Shown: one piece after another, positions 16,112 through 25,606 of the stretch
Position numbering within the stretch: the stretch's first letter is position 1
How the letters are laid out: every line of letters starts with the position of its first letter
Origin: Actinoplanes octamycinicus
GTDB taxonomy: Bacteria; Actinomycetota; Actinomycetes; Mycobacteriales; Micromonosporaceae
Length of the DNA: 64,000 nt
Reading direction: 5' to 3'
NCBI RefSeq assembly: GCF_014205225.1
Contig: NZ_JACHNB010000001.1
Location: 9,095,501 to 9,159,500 of the forward strand
Position numbers and translations under genes: made by a program
Notes under the pieces: generated by a model
The model's input: only the letters and a program-made list of their open reading frames with translations
Told to the model about the DNA's origin: nothing
Databases searched by the model: none

Positions 16112-19100
16112 CTACCGGCGCGCGGTCCGCGCGGCGCGCAGCACGCGCGGGCGGGCGTTCGGGGCTCGGTCGGCGGCGGGCGCCTCGATCGCGCCGGTCC
16201 GTCCGGGACGGGCTGCCGCGGCGCGTTCCAGCGCGGTTCGCAGCCGGGCCTCCTCGCCCGCCCGGTCGCGGTACCACGCGAGCGCCCACGCCCGGTGCAG
16301 CCGCCAGCCCAGGTCGGTCAGCACCTGGTCGGTGAGCCGGTCCCGGTCCCGGGCCGCCGGGCAGTCCCGGTATCCCGGCCCGTCGCACCGGATCCCGAGC
16401 AGGTAATCGCCGTCCGGGTCGTCCGGGTGCCGGATCGCGATGTCCACCCGGCCACCGGCGGTGCCCAGTCCGGTCCGGGCCGGATAGCCCCAGGACCGGA
16501 CCGTCTCCAGGACCGAGTCGACGAACTCGCCGGTCCCGTCGGCCAGGTCGGACCGGGTGTCGCCGGCGCCGTGCTCGACGTAGTCCAGGTAGGCGGCGAG
16601 CTGCCGGACCCCCTCGTTCTCCGATTCCGGCACGTCCCGGGACAGGATCGAGGTGACCAGCTCCACCCGGTGCCGGGCGCGGGTGATCGCCACGTTCAGC
16701 CGGCGCCAGCCGTTCGGCCGGTTCAGCGCCCCGAAGTTCGCGCTGATCTTCCCGGACTCGTCGTAGCCGTACCCGATCGAGAAGATCATCACGTCCCGCT
16801 CGTCGCCCTGCACCGACTCCAGGCTCTTCACGAAGAAGCCGTGCAGCCGGTCGTCGGCGACCGCGCGTTCCAGGGCCGGATGCCCGGCCGCGACCTTCTC
16901 CAGGGCCCGCTCGATCGCCTCGGCCTGGGCCACCGAGAAGGTGACCACGCCCAGCGTGCGGTCCGGCCGGGTGGTGAAGTGATGCACGATCCGCTCGGCG
17001 ACCCGTTCCGCCTCGACCGGGTTGTCCCGGCTGGTGGCCCGCCGGTAGACGCCGGCCACCGGGAACAGCTCGACGCCGGTGTCCGGCCCGCCGCTGCCCG
17101 GGGCCGGGAAGGTGCTCAGCCGGCCCTGGTAGAACGCGTCGTTGGCGAACGCCACCAGCGCCTGGTGCCGGCTGCGGTAGTGCCAGGTCAAACCCATCCC
17201 GGGGAACGCGCCGCAGGCCTTGGCCAGCTCCAGCACCGACTGGTAGTCGAGCACCTCGGTGTCCGGCACGGTGGTGAACGCCCGGTCGAAGAACGAGGTC
17301 GGCGGCAGCTGCCGGTCGTCGCCCGCGGTGATCAGGGACCGGCCGCGATAGATGCAGTTGATCGCGTCGGCCGGGGTGATCTGGGACGCCTCGTCGAAGA
17401 TCACCACGTCGAAGCCGATGTCCGGGGGCAGCGACTGGCTCACGGTCAGCGGCGAGGCCAGCACGCAGGGCCGCAGGGCGAGCACCACATCCCGGGTACG
17501 GGCGATCAGGTCGCGTACCGGAGACTGGCGGTCCGCCTTCATCGCCTCCCGGCGCAGCAGGCCGGCGCCGGCGCTGTCGGCCGCCGGCCGGCGCGCCTCG
17601 ATGGCGGTGACGATCTCCCGGGCCGCGACCGCGGCGAGCCGCTCGTCGGCCTGGCGGAACTCGGCGAGCAGCCGGTCCCGGTCCTCGGCCCGCCAGGGCA
17701 GCAGCCGGTCGTCGGCCCGGACCACCGCGTCCACCCAGCCGTGCAGCAGTGCACGTTCCAGCGCCGCCGGCACGTCGGCGCTGTCCAGGTGCTGGTCGGC
17801 GCAGTACTCGACGGCCGCGTCCAGGCCGTGGAAGGTGAGCACGTCGCGGGCGTCCAGGCAGGCGAACCACTCCTCCTGCCCGCTGCTGTCGTCCCGGATG
17901 TCGCGCAGGAAGGCCGCCGCCCGCTGGTAGTCGGCGAAACGGTCGCGCAGCTCGGCCTGCCGGGCCGGGCCGAAGCCGGCGAGCACCGCCCGGCTGGCCT
18001 CGGCCCACTCCTGGGCCCGCTCGGCCAGCCCGGTGATCGGGCGCAGGTCGCGCAGCGCGCCGGCCTGGGCCTCGGTGAGCGGGCCGCCGGCGAACTCGCG
18101 GGCGGCGGCCGCCCAGTCGACGCTCGCGCGGAGCGCGGCCGGGTCGGCGTCCGGCAGGTCCGCGGCCGGCCCGCCGAGCGCCGCCTCGGCCCGGGCGGCC
18201 GCCGCGCGCAGCTCGGCCAGCCGGACCGCCTCGGCGTAGTCCAGGGTCCGCCCGGTCGCGGCGTCGAACGCGCGCACCGTGTCGGCGGCCGCGTGCAGTG
18301 CCGTGACGTGCGCCTGCAGCCAGGCGATCGCGTCGTCGATCGGGCCGGCCACCAGTTCCGGGCGGGCCGCCGGGTAGGGCGCCGGGCGCAGCGTGGCCTG
18401 CCAGCGCAGCAGCGCCTCGCGGGCCTCGGTGACCAGGTGGATCGGCTCCGGGTCGGGGGCCGGGGCGCACACGTAGCCGAGCACCGCGTCCAGCCCGGCC
18501 TGCGGGGCCGAGGCGAGCGCCGCGGCGGCCACCGCGATCGCCTCGTCCAGCGCCGCGAAGTCGGTGCCCCGGCCCCGCCAGTACCGGCCGAGCGCGGTGG
18601 CGTACCGGTGCTCGGCCGCGGCCAGTTCCTGCAGCGCCCGTTTCCAGGCGACCGCGGTGCCGAGCCGGTCGATCGCGTCGCCGAGGTGCGCGGTCGGCAG
18701 CACGAACCCGGCCACCTGCCGCTTGTCCCGCCGGTACGCCGCCCGCAGCTTCCCGAACCCACGGTGCACCGTGGCGAACCGCTCGGCCAGCTCCTCCACC
18801 GGCTGGCTCAGCAGCCCCTCGGAGAAGTACGGCCGGGCCTGGATCTCCGCCCCGACCAGCACCTCCAGGGCCCGGCGCAGCGCACTGGCGCCGGCCTGCA
18901 CCCCGGCCAGCGCGCCCGGCGAGAACCAGAACCGCTCCGGCTTGTGCGCCTTGACGCCCAGCTCGGCGACCGCGGCCACCCGGGAGATGTCCCGGATCGT
19001 GTGCGCCTGCGGCAGCCCCAGCTTGCTGGTCACCCGGTTGACTGCGCGGCGGTGCCGGTCCAGCTCGTCCGCGGCCCGCCCGAATGACCGGGCCAGCTCG

Positions 19101-20944
19101 TCGGCCTCGGCGGCGGTCAGCGTCTCCAGCGGGACCGGCGCGGTGAGCCCGTCCAGCGACGGCGGCATCGGCAGGTCGGCGGCGGACGGCAGCGCGGTCC
19201 ACGGCACCCCGGCCCGCTGCCGCACCGCCTCGGCCGCGGCGGCCGCCGCGGCCAGTTCGTCGCTGCGCCGGTCCGCGGCCTGACGGACCGGCTCCAGGTC
19301 GGCGGCGGTGAGCCAGTCGTCGGCCACCCCGTCCGGGCGCCGGCCGGCGTGCTCGGCGAGCCGGGCCAGCACCGCCGCGTCGGCCGGCCGGCCCAGGCCG
19401 AACGCCCGGGCCGCCGGGTCGGCGATCCGGGCCGCCCGGGCCAGCGCGGCGAGCGCCTTCTCGGCCCGGCTCAGCGCCGGGTCGAGCGGCTCCCGGGTGA
19501 TCACGTCGCGCCAGAGCAGGCCGTCGCCGTCGACCATCGCCCGCCAGGAGCGGGCCAGCTGGTTGGTGGCCTCGCGGACCCGGTGCATCACGTCCGGGGT
19601 GAGCGAGCCGGGGGTGATCGCCGGCACCGGGGCGGCCGGGGCCTCGGCGAGCGCGGCGCACCGGCCGATGATCTCGTGCAGGCTGGCGCCGAGCGGACGG
19701 CGGGTCTCGTTCATCGCGTACGCGAACGCGGTCAGCCGTTCCCGGCGCTCGCGCAGCGCGCCGCGGTCCACCACCGGTCCCTCGCCGGGCGTCTCCGGCG
19801 CCTCGTCGACCGCGGCGGCCAGCAGCGTGGCCACCTCCCGCCGGCCGGCCTGCTGCCCGTGCAGCTCCAGGATGTAGCGGTGCAGCCCGGCCTCGGCGAG
19901 CCGGTTGCGGACCACGTCCAGCGCGGCGACCTTCTCCGAGACGAACAGGACCCGCTTGCCGGCGTGCAGCAGGGCACCGATCATGTTGGCCACGGTCTGC
20001 GACTTGCCGGTGCCGGGCGGCCCGTCCATCACGAAGCTGTGCCCGGCCAGCGCGGCGGCCACGCAGGCGCGTTGCGAGGAGTCGGCGTCCAGCACCAGCG
20101 GCACGTCCTCGGGCGGGGCGAGCCGGTCCACCTCGTCCGGCCGGATCGGGGTGAACCGGAACTGGTCGGTCTGCCGCCGGTGGTCGGTGGTGGCCAGCGC
20201 CCGGATCACCGGGTGGGCCAGGATCCGCTCCTCGTTCTCCTGCAGGTCGCGGTAGATCGCCTCCTTGTGGAAGGTGAGGCAGGTCAGGATCACGGTCCGC
20301 TCGATGTGCCAGCCGTGCCGGCGGGCCACCGTGTCGGTGAAGTCCGTCCAGAACTTCGACACGTGCAGCTCGGCGCCCGGCTCCAGGGCCGGGACCGCGA
20401 TGCCGGCCTGCCGCAGCCGCAGCGCGAGCGCCGGGTTGACCACCGGCTCCTCGTCGCGCAGCCGCAGCTCGGGGTGTTCACCCAGCTCGCCGGTGACCAG
20501 CTCGGCGGGGAGCAGCAGCAGCGGGCTGGCGTACCCGGCCGGTTCGGTCTCGTCGTCCTCGACCGGCGGCCGCCAGTGCAGCAGGCCGAGCGCCAGGTGC
20601 AGCACCGAGACCCCGCGGTCGAGGTACTCCTGCTGGTCGCGGCGCAGCATCCGGCGCAGCACCGGGCCCAGTGAGCGTTCGGTCAGCTCGGTCCGGAACA
20701 CGTCGTCGGCCGGCCCGCCCGGCCCGGTCAGAGCCCGGGTGGCGCCCTGGGTCAGGGTGGCGACCACCTGGTCCGGCTCGGGCGCGGTGATCTCCACCAG
20801 GTCGGCGTTGCCGGCCGTGAAGTTGATCAGGCGGTTGTTGTCGCCGAGATCGATCAGGCTTTCCCGCCAGGCCCGCAGTGCCGCGTGCACGCCGGCCCGG
20901 GCCGGCCTCGGCTCGGACCGGTCGTCGTCACTCCGGCGTTCCAT
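16112..20944 (-). CDS. giant superfamily 1 helicase (DUF4011 type) with C-terminal nuclease-like domain
   Basis: A 1610-residue cytoplasmic protein. The order is an N-terminal DUF4011-like region, Walker A GPPGTGKSQ (about 307-315), a long Ala/Arg-rich helical insertion (about 450-1090), helicase motif II DEAS (about 1183), GDDRQLPPT, QGDERDVMIFSIGYG and motif VI NVAITRARHR (about 1418). It ends in a Vsr/PD-(D/E)XK-like domain around residues 1490-1590 (VDIAIRHP, GIRCDG, ARDRDRL). Relatives usually read ECDG..YH in that domain; here Glu and His are both Arg, so nuclease activity is doubtful. Such helicases often occur in mobile or defence contexts, but no partner defence gene is adjacent. Confidence 0.88.
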   Translation of the reverse strand: MERRSDDDRSEPRPARAGVHAALRAWRESLIDLGDNNRLINFTAGNADLVEITAPEPDQVVATLTQGATRALTGPGGPADDVFRTELTERSLGPVLRRMLRRDQQEYLDRGVSVLHLALGLLHWRPPVEDDETEPAGYASPLLLLPAELVTGELGEHPELRLRDEEPVVNPALALRLRQAGIAVPALEPGAELHVSKFWTDFTDTVARRHGWHIERTVILTCLTFHKEAIYRDLQENEERILAHPVIRALATTDHRRQTDQFRFTPIRPDEVDRLAPPEDVPLVLDADSSQRACVAAALAGHSFVMDGPPGTGKSQTVANMIGALLHAGKRVLFVSEKVAALDVVRNRLAEAGLHRYILELHGQQAGRREVATLLAAAVDEAPETPGEGPVVDRGALRERRERLTAFAYAMNETRRPLGASLHEIIGRCAALAEAPAAPVPAITPGSLTPDVMHRVREATNQLARSWRAMVDGDGLLWRDVITREPLDPALSRAEKALAALARAARIADPAARAFGLGRPADAAVLARLAEHAGRRPDGVADDWLTAADLEPVRQAADRRSDELAAAAAAAEAVRQRAGVPWTALPSAADLPMPPSLDGLTAPVPLETLTAAEADELARSFGRAADELDRHRRAVNRVTSKLGLPQAHTIRDISRVAAVAELGVKAHKPERFWFSPGALAGVQAGASALRRALEVLVGAEIQARPYFSEGLLSQPVEELAERFATVHRGFGKLRAAYRRDKRQVAGFVLPTAHLGDAIDRLGTAVAWKRALQELAAAEHRYATALGRYWRGRGTDFAALDEAIAVAAAALASAPQAGLDAVLGYVCAPAPDPEPIHLVTEAREALLRWQATLRPAPYPAARPELVAGPIDDAIAWLQAHVTALHAAADTVRAFDAATGRTLDYAEAVRLAELRAAAARAEAALGGPAADLPDADPAALRASVDWAAAAREFAGGPLTEAQAGALRDLRPITGLAERAQEWAEASRAVLAGFGPARQAELRDRFADYQRAAAFLRDIRDDSSGQEEWFACLDARDVLTFHGLDAAVEYCADQHLDSADVPAALERALLHGWVDAVVRADDRLLPWRAEDRDRLLAEFRQADERLAAVAAREIVTAIEARRPAADSAGAGLLRREAMKADRQSPVRDLIARTRDVVLALRPCVLASPLTVSQSLPPDIGFDVVIFDEASQITPADAINCIYRGRSLITAGDDRQLPPTSFFDRAFTTVPDTEVLDYQSVLELAKACGAFPGMGLTWHYRSRHQALVAFANDAFYQGRLSTFPAPGSGGPDTGVELFPVAGVYRRATSRDNPVEAERVAERIVHHFTTRPDRTLGVVTFSVAQAEAIERALEKVAAGHPALERAVADDRLHGFFVKSLESVQGDERDVMIFSIGYGYDESGKISANFGALNRPNGWRRLNVAITRARHRVELVTSILSRDVPESENEGVRQLAAYLDYVEHGAGDTRSDLADGTGEFVDSVLETVRSWGYPARTGLGTAGGRVDIAIRHPDDPDGDYLLGIRCDGPGYRDCPAARDRDRLTDQVLTDLGWRLHRAWALAWYRDRAGEEARLRTALERAAAARPGRTGAIEAPAADRAPNARPRVLRAARTARR

Positions 20945-21008
20945 GTCCCGATTGCAGCAGCGGAAACGCTTTCGCGCTGGAGAATAGGATTCTTCGCCTT
21001 TGTCGGAA

Positions 21009-22811
21009 TCAGCCCGGCGCTGCGTACAGCACCGGCAACGGAGCGGGCAGCACGCACTCCTCGGCCAGCCGGGCGATCACCACCGCGGTGTCCGTCCCGG
21101 CCGCGGGCGTCCGCAACTGGGCCGGATCCAGCGGCGGCACCTCGACGTGCGAGATCAGCGGGTGGATCGGCCGGCGGTCGACCTCGCCGGCGCCGAACAG
21201 CGTCTCGGCGAGCTTCTCCCCCGGACGCAGGCCGGTGTACTCGATCGCCACCGGCTTGCGGGCCAGCGCGACCATCTGCCGGGCCACCTCGGCGATCCGC
21301 ACCGGCTCGCCCATGTCCAGCACCAGCGCCTCGCCGTCCTGCCCGATCGCGGCGGCCTGGATCACCAGGTGCACCGCCTCCTGGGTGGTCATGAAGTACC
21401 GGGTGACGTCCGGGTCGGTGACGGTGACCGGGCCACCCTCGGCGATCTGCGTGCTGAACGTGGTGAACACCGACCCCCGGCTGCCCAGCACGTTGCCGAA
21501 CCGGACGCTCAGGAACGTCCCGCGGCGGCGGCGCGCGGTCCAGGCGGTGAGCCGCTCGGTGATCCGCTTCGAGTAGCCGAGCACGCTGATCGGATCGGCC
21601 GCCTTGTCGGTGGAGATGTTCACGAACCGCTCCACCGACTCAGCCGCCTCCAGCACGTTCAGCGTGCCCAGCACGTTGGTCTTGACCGCCTCGGCCGGGT
21701 GCCGCTGCAGCAGTGCCAGGTGCTTGAGCGCGGCGGCGTGGAAGACCACCTGCGGCCGGCGGGTCCGGAAGATCTCCCGGATCCGGCCGGCGTCGCGCAG
21801 GTCGGCCAGGATCACCCCGGGGTCGTCCAGCCGGGCCTGCGGGTCGATGGAGAGCTGCACGGCCAGCAGCGAGGTCTCGTCGCGGTCCAGCATCATCAGC
21901 TCGGCCGGCCGGAAGTGGTGGATCTGCCGGCAGAGCTCCGAGCCGATCGAGCCGCCGGCGCCGGTGACCAGCACCCGCTTGCCGGTCAGGTAGCCGCCGA
22001 TGGTGCTCAGGTCGGTGTCCACCTGGTGCCGGCCGAGCAGGTCGGTGACCTGCACCTCGCGGATGTCGCCGACCTCCACCGAGCTGTCCATCAGCTCGCT
22101 GACCGAGGGCACCACCTTGAACGCGGCGCCGGCCGCCAGGGTGCGGTCCCGGATCTCCCGGACCAGCGCGGCGTCCGCGTTGGCGACCGCGAGGATCAGC
22201 AGCTCGGCGCCGGTGCGGGCGAGCACCGCGGGGATGTCGTCGCGCCCGCCGAGCACCGGGACGCCGAGGATCCGCAGCCGTCGCTTGCCCGGGTCGTCGT
22301 CGATCAGGGCGACCGGCAGGTAGCGGCCCTTCGGGTCGTGCAGCATCGAGGCGACCAGGTGGTCACCGGCGCTGCCGGCGCCGAACAGGATGACCGGGGC
22401 GGCGGTGCGCACGTCCGGGCGCAGCCGTCGGGACAGCTGGGTCCGCCGGACGTAGCGGACGCCGAGCATCAGGGTCAGCGCGGCGGCGCCGGCCAGGGCG
22501 GGCAGGCCGAGCGGGATCGGGTGCGGGGAGAGCAGCACGACCACCGCGGTCAGCGCGAAGGTGGCCGCGGCGGTGGTGGTGGCGACCGCGCGGAGCTCGT
22601 CGAAGCTGGCGAACCGGTACCGGCCGCGGTAGAGCTGCCGGGTGTGGCCGATCGCCGCCTGCAGGACGACGGCGAGGAGCATCGCGACCAGGGCGCCGGC
22701 CAGGGCCCGCCGGGTGGGGGCGAAGTCGTACCGGGCGAGGACGGCGGCGAGCAGGCCGGCTCCCCATGCGGCGCCGTCCACGAGCAGCGGAAGCAGGCGT
22801 GCGCCCCTCAT
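21009..22811 (-). CDS. membrane-bound nucleotide-sugar 4,6-dehydratase/epimerase (CapD/WbpM/PglF family)
   Basis: A 600-residue protein with four N-terminal membrane helices, a first Rossmann-like domain (ILFGAGSAGDHL, about 145), and a C-terminal extended SDR domain with GAGGSIGSE (about 282-290), the NISTDKAADP segment and an LGYSK active-site element. Members convert UDP-GlcNAc to its 4-keto-6-deoxy form at the inner membrane face. It opens the exopolysaccharide locus, divergent from the Wzz-like gene 110 bp away. With the aminotransferase and priming transferase at 27991-29762 it fits a 4-amino-4,6-dideoxy sugar pathway. The exact nucleotide sugar is inferred. Confidence 0.93.
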   Translation of the reverse strand: MRGARLLPLLVDGAAWGAGLLAAVLARYDFAPTRRALAGALVAMLLAVVLQAAIGHTRQLYRGRYRFASFDELRAVATTTAAATFALTAVVVLLSPHPIPLGLPALAGAAALTLMLGVRYVRRTQLSRRLRPDVRTAAPVILFGAGSAGDHLVASMLHDPKGRYLPVALIDDDPGKRRLRILGVPVLGGRDDIPAVLARTGAELLILAVANADAALVREIRDRTLAAGAAFKVVPSVSELMDSSVEVGDIREVQVTDLLGRHQVDTDLSTIGGYLTGKRVLVTGAGGSIGSELCRQIHHFRPAELMMLDRDETSLLAVQLSIDPQARLDDPGVILADLRDAGRIREIFRTRRPQVVFHAAALKHLALLQRHPAEAVKTNVLGTLNVLEAAESVERFVNISTDKAADPISVLGYSKRITERLTAWTARRRRGTFLSVRFGNVLGSRGSVFTTFSTQIAEGGPVTVTDPDVTRYFMTTQEAVHLVIQAAAIGQDGEALVLDMGEPVRIAEVARQMVALARKPVAIEYTGLRPGEKLAETLFGAGEVDRRPIHPLISHVEVPPLDPAQLRTPAAGTDTAVVIARLAEECVLPAPLPVLYAAPG

Positions 22812-22921
22812 GCGGGCAGCCTAGCAGCGCAAATACCCCTTAAAGCGGACTTTTTCGATACCGGTGAAGGGCCTTGAACATCGCCATAGGGTGACCTGTA
22901 GCCGCGGAACGGGAGGTCGGG

Positions 22922-24316
22922 GTGGGCCTGCGCGATTACCTCCGGGTCGCCCGAAGGCACTGGTTGTTGCTGCTGATCTCGGTGCTCACCGGGCTGAGCG
23001 TGGCCCTGATCGTCAACCTGACCACCACCCCGGTGTACGCGGCCCGGGTCACCTTCGTCTTCTCCACCCCGGTCACCGGGGCCTCCGACCTCTACCCGGC
23101 CAGCATGTTCAACACCAGCCGGCTCGCCACCTACACCCGGTTGCTGACCAGCGACGAGGTGGCCACCCCGCTGGCCGGCACGCCGGGCGTCGACCTGGAC
23201 GTCCAGGAGGTGCGCGACGCGATCTTCGCGGAGACCATCGCCGACACGGTGATGATGCAGGTCAGCGTGGAGGACCGGGACCCGAACCGGGCGCTGCTGC
23301 TGCTCACCCGGCTGGCCAAGCGCTTCCAGGCCGCGGTGGAGTCCCTGGAGCAGCCGGCCCCGACCGAGCCGTCCGCGGTGAAGGTCACCGTGGTCTCCGG
23401 GCCGGCCCTGGAGGAGGACCCGGTCAAGCCGAACGCGCTGAACAACTTCGCCCTCGGCGCGGTCGTCGGGCTGGTCGCCGGGGCCGCCGGGTCGGTGGGC
23501 CGGGAGGTCGCCGACAACACGGTCCGCACCGCCGAGGCCCTGCAGGTGCTCGCGTCGGCGCCGGTGCTGGCCGCGGTGCCGATGGACGTGGGCAGCCCGT
23601 TCGTCTCGCCGAGCGCGTCACCGCGTACCGAGGCGCTGCGCGAGATCCGCGTCCAGGTGCAGTGCGCGGCCGCCACCAACTCGGTGAAGACGCTCGCGGT
23701 GACCAGCGCGGTGCCCGGCGAGGGCCGGTCGGCCACCGCGTGCGGGCTGGCGCTGCTGTTCGCCGAGGCCGGGCAGCGGGTGCTGATCGTCGACGCCGAG
23801 CTGCGCCACCCCCGGCTCGCCGCGCTGCTGGGCCGGGAGGGGTCGGCCGGGCTGAGCACGGTGCTGGACGGCACCGCGGTGCTGGAGCAGGTGCTGCAGC
23901 CGTGGGGGGCCGGCCTGTGGCTGCTGGCCAGCGGGCGCACCCCGCCGAACCCGAGCGAGTTGCTCAGTTCGCCGCGGATGACCGAGCTGGTGGACGACGT
24001 ACGGAAGAGATTCGATGTGGTGATCTTCGATTGCCCGCCGATGCTGCCGGTCACCGACGCGGCGGTGGTCGCCGCCCGGGCGGACGGGACGCTGCTCGTG
24101 GTGCGCGCCCGGCGCACCACGTCGGCGCAGGTCACCGCGGCGGTCCGGGCGCTGCACGCGGTGAACGCCACGCTGCTCGGCTGCGTGCTGAACATGGTGG
24201 CGCGCTCCGGGCCGGACGCCCTGCCCCGCTACGACACGTACTTCCCGTCGCAGCCCCCGGCCCGCCGGGCCCGCTGGTGGCGGATGTCCCACGAGCCGCT
24301 GGGCGTGTCCGCGTGA
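22922..24316 (+). CDS. Wzz-like chain-length protein fused to a BY-kinase-like domain with altered Walker motifs
   Basis: A 464-residue protein. Two membrane helices (about 17-35 and 175-195) flank an extracytoplasmic Wzz domain, followed by a cytoplasmic CpsD/CapB-like P-loop domain. The Walker A Lys is Arg (PGEGRS, R269), and Walker A' reads VDAELRHP with Glu293 where Asp is usual. Walker B (FDCPP, D370) is intact. The C-terminal tail has only two tyrosines (YDTYFPSQ). Classical BY-kinases need the Lys, so activity may be reduced or lost. The start is GTG with GGGAGG about six bases before it. It heads the operon with flippase and polymerase. Confidence 0.92.
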   Translation: MGLRDYLRVARRHWLLLLISVLTGLSVALIVNLTTTPVYAARVTFVFSTPVTGASDLYPASMFNTSRLATYTRLLTSDEVATPLAGTPGVDLDVQEVRDAIFAETIADTVMMQVSVEDRDPNRALLLLTRLAKRFQAAVESLEQPAPTEPSAVKVTVVSGPALEEDPVKPNALNNFALGAVVGLVAGAAGSVGREVADNTVRTAEALQVLASAPVLAAVPMDVGSPFVSPSASPRTEALREIRVQVQCAAATNSVKTLAVTSAVPGEGRSATACGLALLFAEAGQRVLIVDAELRHPRLAALLGREGSAGLSTVLDGTAVLEQVLQPWGAGLWLLASGRTPPNPSELLSSPRMTELVDDVRKRFDVVIFDCPPMLPVTDAAVVAARADGTLLVVRARRTTSAQVTAAVRALHAVNATLLGCVLNMVARSGPDALPRYDTYFPSQPPARRARWWRMSHEPLGVSA

Positions 24317-24319
24317 GTC

Positions 24320-25606
24320 ATGCCGCCCGGTGACAGTCTCCGGTCGCTGCTGCGGACCGTCCCGGTGGCCGTGCGCCGCGACTATGCCGCGAGCCTGCTG
24401 GTCCAGTGGTTCGTGCTGGGCACCGGGCTGGTGATGTTCCACCTGGTGGCGCGGCGCGGCAGCACCGGCGGGTTCGCCTATTACCAGATCGCCCGGGGCA
24501 CGGTCAGCACGCTGCAGCCGGTCCTGATGCTCGGCCTCGGGCTGGGCCTGCAGCGTTACCTGCCGCACACCGAGCACACCACCCGCCGCCTCGCCCGGCG
24601 CGCGCTCTACCTCGAGATCGTCCTGGTCACCGCGGTCGGCCTGGCCGCGGTGGGCGCCGGGACCTGGCTCGCCGACGTGCTCGGCCTGCCGGGCGGGCGG
24701 TCCGCGGTGGCCGCCATCACGATCATGGTGGGCGGCACCTGCCTGTGCACCGTGGCGCTCGCCGCGCTGCGCGGCAACCACCAGGTGGTCGACGCCTATC
24801 TGACCTTCGGGCTGGGGCTCGGGCTGGTGCCGCTGATCGCCTTCGTCGCCGCCGACCGGATCGAGGACTTCCTGATCATCCAGGGCGTCGGCGCCGCCGC
24901 GATCGGCGTGTGGGGCACGCTGGTGGTCCGCCGGCCGGGCGTGCCGCAGGGCGACGGCTTCCTGGAACCCACGATCAAGACCCTGGTCGCGTACGGCATC
25001 CGTCGCATGCCCGGCGAGTTGGCCCTGCCGACCCTCTACACCTTCCCCACCTTCGCCATGGCGGTGACCATGCCAGGCAGCCCGCAAGCGGGGTACGTCG
25101 GCTTCACCACCTCCGCGGTCACCCTGATCTGCTCGCTGTTCGCCATGCTCACCCCGGTGCTGCTGCCCCGGCTCAGCCGGCTGTTCCACCGGGCCGGCGC
25201 GGACGCGGCGGTGCGCCGGCTGCTCACCGCGCTGCCGCTGGCCGCCGGGGTGCTGGCCGCCGTACCGACGCTGGTGATCGTGCTGTGCGCGCCGGTGCTG
25301 GTGCACGCGTTCCTCGGCGACGAGTTCGCCGGGGCGGTGCCGGTGCTGCGGCTCGGGGTGCTCGCCGCGATCCCCATGGCCATGTTCTACGCGGCCCGGC
25401 CGACCATGGAGACCCTGCTCGAGGCGACCTTCCTGAGCCGGCTGCTGCTCGCCTGCCTGCTGCTGGAGGTGGTGGCGACCTGGATCGCCACGGTGTTCGT
25501 GGCGCCGCCGCACGCCGCGGTGCTCGGCCTGATCGCCGCGGCCACCGCGCTCGGCTGCGACGCGGTCGGGCTGACCAACCGCGCCCTGCGCCAGCAGCGC
25601 CGATGA
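24320..25606 (+). CDS. polysaccharide flippase (Wzx/MOP family)
   Basis: A 428-residue polytopic protein with 12 or so hydrophobic segments and few charged loops, typical of the oligosaccharide flippase branch of the MOP superfamily. It should move lipid-linked repeat units across the membrane. It starts 4 bp after the Wzz-like gene and its stop overlaps the start of the polymerase gene (ATGA), so the three are one translational unit. No single sequence motif defines the family; the call rests on topology and context. Confidence 0.85.
   Translation: MPPGDSLRSLLRTVPVAVRRDYAASLLVQWFVLGTGLVMFHLVARRGSTGGFAYYQIARGTVSTLQPVLMLGLGLGLQRYLPHTEHTTRRLARRALYLEIVLVTAVGLAAVGAGTWLADVLGLPGGRSAVAAITIMVGGTCLCTVALAALRGNHQVVDAYLTFGLGLGLVPLIAFVAADRIEDFLIIQGVGAAAIGVWGTLVVRRPGVPQGDGFLEPTIKTLVAYGIRRMPGELALPTLYTFPTFAMAVTMPGSPQAGYVGFTTSAVTLICSLFAMLTPVLLPRLSRLFHRAGADAAVRRLLTALPLAAGVLAAVPTLVIVLCAPVLVHAFLGDEFAGAVPVLRLGVLAAIPMAMFYAARPTMETLLEATFLSRLLLACLLLEVVATWIATVFVAPPHAAVLGLIAAATALGCDAVGLTNRALRQQRR

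Noticed and set aside
16098..19661. Very long alternative frames (930-1187 codons) opposite or alongside the giant helicase
   Set aside because: They are rich in Arg, Gly and Pro, without motifs, and exist because GC-rich genes lack stops in other frames. The helicase frame has all motifs.
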